Assembly: GCF_035582795.1 (NCBI RefSeq)
Contig: NC_134379.1
Coordinates: forward strand, 124,001-188,000
Source: Mycteria americana
Taxonomy: Eukaryota; Chordata; Aves; Ciconiiformes; Ciconiidae
Reading direction: 5' to 3'
DNA: 64,000 nt
This document shows positions 57,130 to 64,000 of the stretch, in pieces (the stretch's first letter is position 1; every line of letters begins with the position of its first letter). The notes below the pieces were generated by a model. That model was not told the origin of the DNA and made no database searches. It was given only the letters and a program-made list of their open reading frames with translations. The translations under genes were made by a program, and so were the position numbers.

Positions 57130-57400
57130 AAGGCGGTGCCGGTTTCGGTACACCCCGCGGGGCCGCCTCCACAGCACAAGGACCCAGGCCTTTCCTCAGC
57201 CGCCGAGGACTGCCCGCGCGGGGCTGCCACCCTTAGCCAGAAGAGCGCGGCTGCGGAGACCGCCGATTGGCTGCGGGCAGCCCGGAGGGGCGGGGGGAGA
57301 TGGCGGGGGAGGCGTCGTGCTGCTGGCGGGAGGAGCCGGGCCGGCGCGGGAGCGCAGTCTGCCCCTGCCTCCCGGTCCTTTTCTCCCTTGTAAATTCCTA
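57130..57400 (+). promoter_or_regulatory. Second CpG island with NF-Y, Sp1 and YY1-like sites
   Basis: A compact CpG-dense block contains an inverted CCAAT box of NF-Y type (CCGATTGGCT, 57263-57272), a GC box (AGGGGCGGGG, 57286-57295) and a YY1-like motif (GAGATGGCGG, 57297-57306). The order and orientation resemble a TATA-less promoter reading plus. A possible noncoding first exon would run from about 57300 to the donor GAG|GTAAAA at 57553. The downstream plus-strand gene is TEKT1, 5.6 kb away, so it could be a TEKT1 promoter or belong to an unseen noncoding transcript. Confidence 0.5.
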
Positions 57401-57553
57401 GAGGTTTTCAGGAGTGAAGAAGCCTTTTCATTTTCATTCCTTTCGAAATCGTCCTAATTGCTGAGTTGATTTTACCTCTGTTATTTGACGAACAGCGCGC
57501 TGTTGTCAGCCTCAGGAAGTCTGCCATGATTTAACCCCTGAAAACCACCTGAG

Positions 57554-59397
57554 GTAAAAATAAAACTTATGTCATATAATTCATATTGAAGGATCAGTTG
57601 TAAATTTCGTATTAACAGTTTAAAAGGAAATAATATTTTATGGTAAGCTAACAAGAACAGATTTAGGGTTAGTAACTACAAATTAATTACTTCATGATGG
57701 TGTCACTCACAGGTTGGGTGAGGACAGCATCAGATGCTGGCTTTTCAGAACAAAACTGCATGAAGTCGCACAGGTCTCACAGCAATGTCTTGGAGGACCA
57801 TGACTCACGGACTCCTCAGCTTTCAAAGTGACTGGGCATGTTTTCAGAAACGTAAGTCATTCCACCACTCAGCTAGCTCAGCATGTCAGTTTATTATGAA
57901 TCATTTTGTCATCCCTCTGTAATTTGTTCATATTTCTAGAAGCCTTGGAATGTTACCGAGAGTACAGATAATAAAATTTTGTGGAAGACGACTCATATGC
58001 AGCCTGATACATATTCTGTGACTCATGCTGGCCAAAGTAAACCTCTGTTCAAACTAGCTTTGACTTCAGATCTACTTAAGTCATCGGAAATCTTTCAGTT
58101 ATTATGGAAATGGCTCCAGTTCCTGCTCCAGCTGTTCATGTGACAAAAAATACTGCTTTCAACTAACTTATTTTAGCATGTTAAGAATCTGTTAAAAATA
58201 TATTCATTGGGGGGGAAAAAAAAAGAGTATCTAGACCACTTGGGGGGGGACACACAGAATGTACAAATCAAGGGACAGCTCATAGAAGCATTGCTCTCGT
58301 ACAAATAGTTGCAGACTTCACGTGTGCAGTACCATATAAATTGATTTACAGGTCTATCTCAGTAGTGGTCTATGTAATTGAATCTGATCAGTGTTCAGCC
58401 TAGTCATAGTTTTGCTTTACCTTGTGAATCAGGACCATCCTGAGTGTCTGTGACCACAGCTTTCCATCCTCCCACATCAGCTAGTTAGCATATACTGTTC
58501 ATTTTCCTTGCTTGCCCTGCAGCCCATTCTCTGCTGCTTCTTGAATCTCTAGGTCCTTCTCCTCTCAAGCTAATGGCTTTAGTTCTAATGTCAACCCTGT
58601 CTTCTGAAGCCTATATTTTTCTTTGGCCAACTGTGAAATACCTGCCTTTTTCTACAAGACAATGTTTCTTCAGCTAAAACCCCTTTTTTTTCGCTCCTCT
58701 GGAGTACATGCAGATTTCTGTTTCCCTGGCAGCTGGCATGAGAGGCACTGTAGTTACCAGTTTTAATGATCACTGAGAGAATTTAGCTACCGTTTGAAAT
58801 TAAAGACCATTAGCAGCTTTCTAGCTGTCACTGCACTGTATTTGCAGCCAAAAATCGCAGTTGCTTCCCACTTTTCTGTCTTGGACCAGCTCAACTTCTT
58901 TTGACCGGTGCTACTTGCTTCTTTATCACTTTGCAATCTCTTTAAGCCTTGTTGGGAACTCTTGAGAAAGCATGCTCTGATCTAAACTACATCGGGGCTA
59001 TACGGAGGGGGCATAACTGTACCATTTGATGTAATGCTCTTTTGTCGCTTTCATTTCTTCTGTCTGGCTCCCAATCTCTTTGGTCCCAGGAAATGATATA
59101 TAGTTGCCACAAAGATGGAGCATACTGCTAAGGATATTTTATGACTGACATTTTAGATAGCTAGGTACTTAACACACCTTTCATTTGTTTTCACAATCAT
59201 TATGCATTTCTGCAATAAATCGATCAAAAATTACTGTCTGAAGCTGTGGGAACTATCTCAAGTAACGTACAAAGCATATGTTTTTATTTCCAGACAGATC
59301 TTAACTGGGAATGGTTGAAAGGAAGCACCACTGGCGTGTGTGTGCTGTGCTTCTTCCACCTGGTACAACAGCAGCAGGTTCTACAGGCAGTGCTGCT
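57554..59397. other. Non-coding stretch between the CpG island and the X-box
   Basis: AT-rich, with G-runs near 58209 and 58242. A good-looking acceptor (TTTTATTTCCAG, ending 59293) could begin a noncoding exon of the TEKT1 transcript, but this is unproven. Confidence 0.45.
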
Positions 59398-59423
59398 GGT
59401 CCCATAGCAACCGGTTTGTTTAC
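59398..59423 (+). promoter_or_regulatory. TEKT1: Candidate RFX X-box and FOXJ1-type forkhead site (cilia promoter module)
   Basis: GGTCCCATAGCAAC (59398-59411) matches the X-box consensus GTHNCC-AT-RGNAAC at every specified position but the second. Six bases later, TGTTTAC (59417-59423) is the core forkhead site. RFX factors with FOXJ1 drive motile-cilia genes, and tektin-1 is a ciliary and flagellar protein whose start codon lies 3.8 kb downstream, with a 2.7 kb CR1 in between. Assignment to TEKT1 is inference from motif content and position. Confidence 0.5.
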
Positions 59424-60329
59424 CTTCCATGCTGTTCTGAGCCACCTCCTGGAATATTTGGTCACACTTTTAAAAAGAAACTATGTGCTGCTGCTGTGGA
59501 GATTGAGGCTGGAAGACAGCTGGGGGCAACCCCCCCCAGTGAAGGAGAACTGAAGACGTGGCACTTACTTACCTGGGGTTTGACCTTGGGAGCAGTCCAG
59601 ACTAGAAGCAGTATCAGCCAAGAGGTGTGTGAGGGAGAAGGGGGGGATTGTTTTAAGGGTACCTGTGTGGTCGAAGCTGTGTGTTGTTGAGGAGCAGCTG
59701 TGTGCATTTGGGGTGAGGGGCTGTCTCTGGAACACTGGATGAGCATAGTGCAAGAATAGGAAAACTGGTAATCAAGCTGCTGTGACTTTGCATATATTTT
59801 GGGCATTGATTTCACCCTACATTAAACCAGTGTCCCCAGTATGCTTTGTTCTTTGTTCTGCTTTAGCCCTTCCTAGGCTTTTCCATTTCCTCATTTACCT
59901 GCTGTATTTCCTCCTTCAGCTTTTCAGGTCCTGTTTTCTTTTTTTTTTTCCTAATGACCATTACATTTCTGTTTTAGAACCTAGAGTTTATCCACCTCTC
60001 CGGCCATATTCTTAGAAGGTGTTTACTTCTCCAACCTATGCGAGACTCTTTATGTTTTATATTTGTTTACTTTTTCTCAGTTTTCTGTGATTGTCCATTT
60101 AGTAATTCCATCCTTCCTCACAGGTCTCCTTTTCTTTCCCTTCTCTTCTCCCATCGCAGACAGCCCATCTTTTCCTCTCAGATCCACTTTCAAGCCTCTT
60201 ACTCTCTCACCTCCTAGCTTCCATTCTCAAATTCTTCTGTTTCTTCATTCTCCCACTCCAAACTCCCTCCTGCACACCTTAGCAAAGTCTTGGGGAGCCT
60301 TAAGCAAGAAGTCTTTTCTTTTCATACCT
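59424..60329. other. Probable TEKT1 5' region, exon structure unresolved
   Basis: If the X-box marks the promoter, a noncoding first exon should begin here. Donor-like sequences occur at about 59621 (GAG|GTGTGT) and 59715 (GGTGAGG), but I cannot choose between them. A pyrimidine-rich block follows at about 59870-60280. Confidence 0.35.
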
Positions 60330-63029
60330 GTGTCAGGAGGGATACGCAAGGCACGAGAGGCGGTGGGGTAGCCCTGTATGTTAGGGAGTGTTTGGATAGT
60401 TTAGAGCTTAATGATGGTGACAATAAGGTGGAGTGTTTATGGGTAAGAATCAGGGGGAAGGCCAACAAGGCAGATATTGTGGTGGAGTCTGTTACAGACC
60501 ACCCAACCAGGATGAGAAGGCAGACGAACTATTCTATAAGCAGCTGGGAGAAGCATCACGATCGCTAGCCCTTGTTCTTGTGGGGGACTTCAACCTACCA
60601 GATGTCTCCTGGAAATACAATACAGGAGAGAGGAAACAGTCTAGGAGGTTCCTGCAGTGTGTGGCAGATAACTTCCTGATGCAGCTGGTGAGGGAGCCAA
60701 CTAGGGAAGGTGCCCTGCTGGACCTCTTGTTCACCAACAGAGAAGGACTTGTGAGCCATGTGATGGTCGGAGGCCGTCTTGGGCAGAGTGATCACGAAAT
60801 GATAGAGTTTTTGATACATGGAGAAGCGGCGAGGGGGGTCAGCAGAACTGCCACCTTAGACTTCTGGAGGGCAGACTTTGGCCTGTTTAGGAGACTGGTC
60901 GAGAGAGTCCCCTGGGAGGCAGCCCTAAAGGGCAAAGGAGTCCAGGAAGGCTGGACATTCTTTAAGGAGGAAGTCCTAAAGGCACAAGAGCGGGCTGTCC
61001 CCAGGTGCCGAAAAGACGAGCTGGCAGGGAAGACCACCAGTCTGGCTGAATAGAGAGCTTTGGCTAGAACTCAGGAAAAAGAGGAGAGTCTATGACCTCT
61101 GGAAGAAGGGGCAGGCAACTCAGGAGGACTACAAAGGTGTAGCAAGGCTGTGCAGGGAGAAAATTAGAAGGGCCAAAGCTGAGCTAGAGCTCAATCTGGC
61201 TGCTGCCGTAAGAGACAACAAAAAATACTTCTTCAAATACATTAGCAGCAAAAGGAGAGCTAAGGAGAATGTCCAGCCTCTATTCGATATGGGAGGGAAC
61301 ATAGTGACAAAGGATGAGGAAAAGGCTGAGGTACTTAACACCTTCTTCACCTCAGTCTTTAATAGTAAGACCAATTGTTCTCCTGTTACCCAGCCCCCTG
61401 AGTCGGAAGATAGGGACAGGGACCAGAACGGAGCCCCCATAATCCAGGGGGAAATGGTTAGTGACCTGCTGCACCACTTAGACACTCACAAGTCTATGGG
61501 GCCTGATGAGATCCACCCGAGAGTACTGAAGGAACTGGCAGATGCGCTCACCAAGCCGCTTTCCATCATTTACCAGCAGTCCTGGCTAACTGGGGAGGTC
61601 CCAGTTGACTGGAGATTAGCAAATGTGACACCCATCTACAAGAAGGGCCGGAAGGAGGACCCAGGGAACTACAGGCCTGTCAGCCTGAACTCGGTACCAG
61701 GGAAGCTGATGGAGCAGATCATCTTGAGTGCCATCACACAGCTCACAGAGGATAACCAAGGGATCAAGCCCAGCCAGCATGGGTTCAGGAAAGGCAGGTC
61801 CTGCTTGACCAACCTGATCTCCTTCTACGACAAGGTGACCCACCTAATGGATGAGAGAAAGGCTGTGGATGTTGTCTATCTAGACTTCAGTAAAGCCTTT
61901 GACACTGTTTCCCACAGCATTCTCCTGGAGAAACTGGCTGCTCATGGCTTGGACGGGTGTACTCTTCGCTGGGTAAAGAACTGGCTGGATGGCCAGGCCC
62001 AAAGAGTGGTGGGGAATGGAGTTTACTCCACTTGGCGGCCGGTCACCAGTGGTGTTCCCCAGGGCTCGGTGTTGGGGCCAGTCCTGTTTAATACCTTTAT
62101 CAATGATCTGGATGAGGGGATCGAGTGCACCCTCAGTAAGTTTGCAGACGACACCAAGTTGTGCGGGAGTGTTGATCTGCTTGAGGGGAGGAAGGCTCTA
62201 GAGAGGAGTCTGGACAGGCTGGATCGATGGGCCGAGGTCAGTTGTATGGGGTTCAACAAGGCCAAGTGCAAGGTCCTGCACTTGGGCCACAGCAACCTCA
62301 TGCAACGCTACAGGCTTGGGGAAGAGTGACTGGAACGCTGCCTGGCAGAGAAGGACCTGGGGGTGTTGGTCGACAGCCGCCTGAATATGAGCCAGCAGTG
62401 TGCCCAGGTGGCCAAGAAAGCCAATGGCATCCTGGCTTGTATCAAAAATAGCGTGGCCAGCAGGACTAGGGCAGTGATCGTCCCCCTGTACTCGGCACTG
62501 GTGAGGCCACACCTCGAATGCTGTGTGCAGTTTTGGGCCCCCCACTACAAGAGAGACATTGAGGTGCTGGAGCGTGTCCAGAGAAGGGCAACGAAGCTGG
62601 GGAAGGGTCTGGAGCACAAGGCTGATGGGGAGCGGCTGAGGGACCTGGGGTTGTTCAGCCTGGAGAAAAGGAGGCTCGGGGAGACCTCATCGCTCTCTAC
62701 AACTACCTGAAAGGAGGGTGTAGAGAGGTGGGGGTCGGTCTCTTCTCCCAAGTAACAAGTGATAGGACGAGAGGAAATGGCCTCAAGTTGCGCCAGGGGA
62801 GGTTTAGACTGGGTATTAGGAAATTTTACTTCACTGAAAGGGTTCTCCAGCATTGGAACAGGCTGCCCAGGGAAGTGGTGGAGTCTCCATCCCTGGAGGT
62901 ATTTAAAAGACGTTTGGATGAGGTGATTATGGACATGGTGTAGTGGTGGACTTTGTAGTGTTAGTTTTGCGGTTGGACTTGATGATCTTAAAGGTCTTTT
63001 CCAACCTATACGATTCTGTGATTCTGTGT
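60330..63029 (+). mobile_element. CR1 LINE, longest copy F (partial endonuclease plus reverse transcriptase)
   Basis: The 2.7 kb copy starts within the endonuclease domain and runs through reverse transcriptase to an ATTCTGTG tail ending 63029. Endonuclease motifs are visible: GGGVALYV, VCYRPPNQ, LVGDFNLPDVSW and GQSDHEMIEF. The reading frame is broken several times: a frameshift near 60483, another near 61035, a TGG-to-TGA stop at 62327-62329, and a one-base loss near 62675. It is inactive. It lies in sense orientation just 156 bases ahead of the TEKT1 start codon, probably in the 5' untranslated intron. Confidence 0.92.
60433..62943 (+). pseudogene. CR1 pol pseudogene (copy F)
   Basis: Open pieces are 60433-61053 (endonuclease), about 61100-62329 (linker and reverse transcriptase with [28 protein letters not shown]), 62363-62710 and 62728-62943 (C-terminus). 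Frame changes and a stop separate them. All catalytic motifs are recognisable but no single translatable product exists. Confidence 0.85.
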
Positions 63030-63164
63030 AATTTTGCAGGTAAAAGGGGCAAGAATTTTTCTCACCCTCGTGGACCTGTCTTCTCCCCTTCTTGCTTCTG
63101 CAGCCAAATATAATGCTATTCCTGTTTTCAGCTTCCACATTCCAAGAACTGACCTGAGTTATAA

Positions 63165-63930
<766 letters not shown>

Positions 63931-64000
63931 TGAGATGATTAAGAAGAAAAGCATTCAGGGAGAGAAAAAAAAATCTAGGTAATGAACCTTTAACAAATAA

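Noticed and set aside
57020-57457. 145-codon open frame across the second CpG island
   Set aside because: GC-rich sequence favours long open frames. The peptide is low-complexity arginine/glycine-rich and overlaps two other open frames.
59311-59553. 80-codon open frame beside the X-box
   Set aside because: Overlaps the candidate promoter motifs and a second frame; no homology recognised.

Overview
This window is nuclear DNA from a vertebrate, almost certainly a bird. The evidence is split-gene structure with GT-AG introns, CpG-island promoters, many CR1 LINE retrotransposons with the avian octamer 3' tail (ATTCTATG/ATTCTGTG repeats), and solo endogenous-retrovirus LTRs. There are no prokaryotic genes. 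The species cannot be named from sequence alone. The long open CR1 reverse-transcriptase frames and two visually identical CR1 ends suggest a lineage with fairly recent CR1 activity.

Layout. Positions 1 to about 32,600 hold no gene I can support; they are intergenic or intronic DNA with a solo LTR (2750-3340) and four CR1 copies (about 10371-12036, 18325-19875, 24452-24778, 28742-30269). From 33,087 to 52,910 on the plus strand lies a nine-coding-exon smoothelin-like 2 gene (SMTNL2). I assembled it exon by exon; every splice phase fits, giving a predicted 476-residue protein with an N-terminal coiled coil and a C-terminal calponin-homology domain. Its first exon is in a strong CpG island. Its 9.6 kb first intron contains a CR1 copy split by an LTR inserted in the opposite orientation. 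A polyadenylation signal is at 54,323.

From 56,214 onward there is an inverted CR1 end, a second compact CpG island (57,130-57,400), a candidate cilia-type promoter module (X-box plus forkhead site, 59,398-59,423), and a long CR1 copy with endonuclease and reverse-transcriptase remains (about 60,330-63,029). Last come the first two coding exons of tektin-1 (TEKT1), which starts at 63,186 and runs off the window.

SMTNL2 encodes a predicted actin/calmodulin-associated cytoskeletal protein and TEKT1 an axonemal microtubule protein. They share strand but I see no evidence of joint function. I found no clear undescribed system. The most interesting signals are the ciliary promoter module, the 407-base inverted CR1 pair, the nested LTR-in-CR1 insertion, and a perfect short hairpin in SMTNL2 intron 1. 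All identifications come from reading the sequence and from memory of protein families, with no database search.
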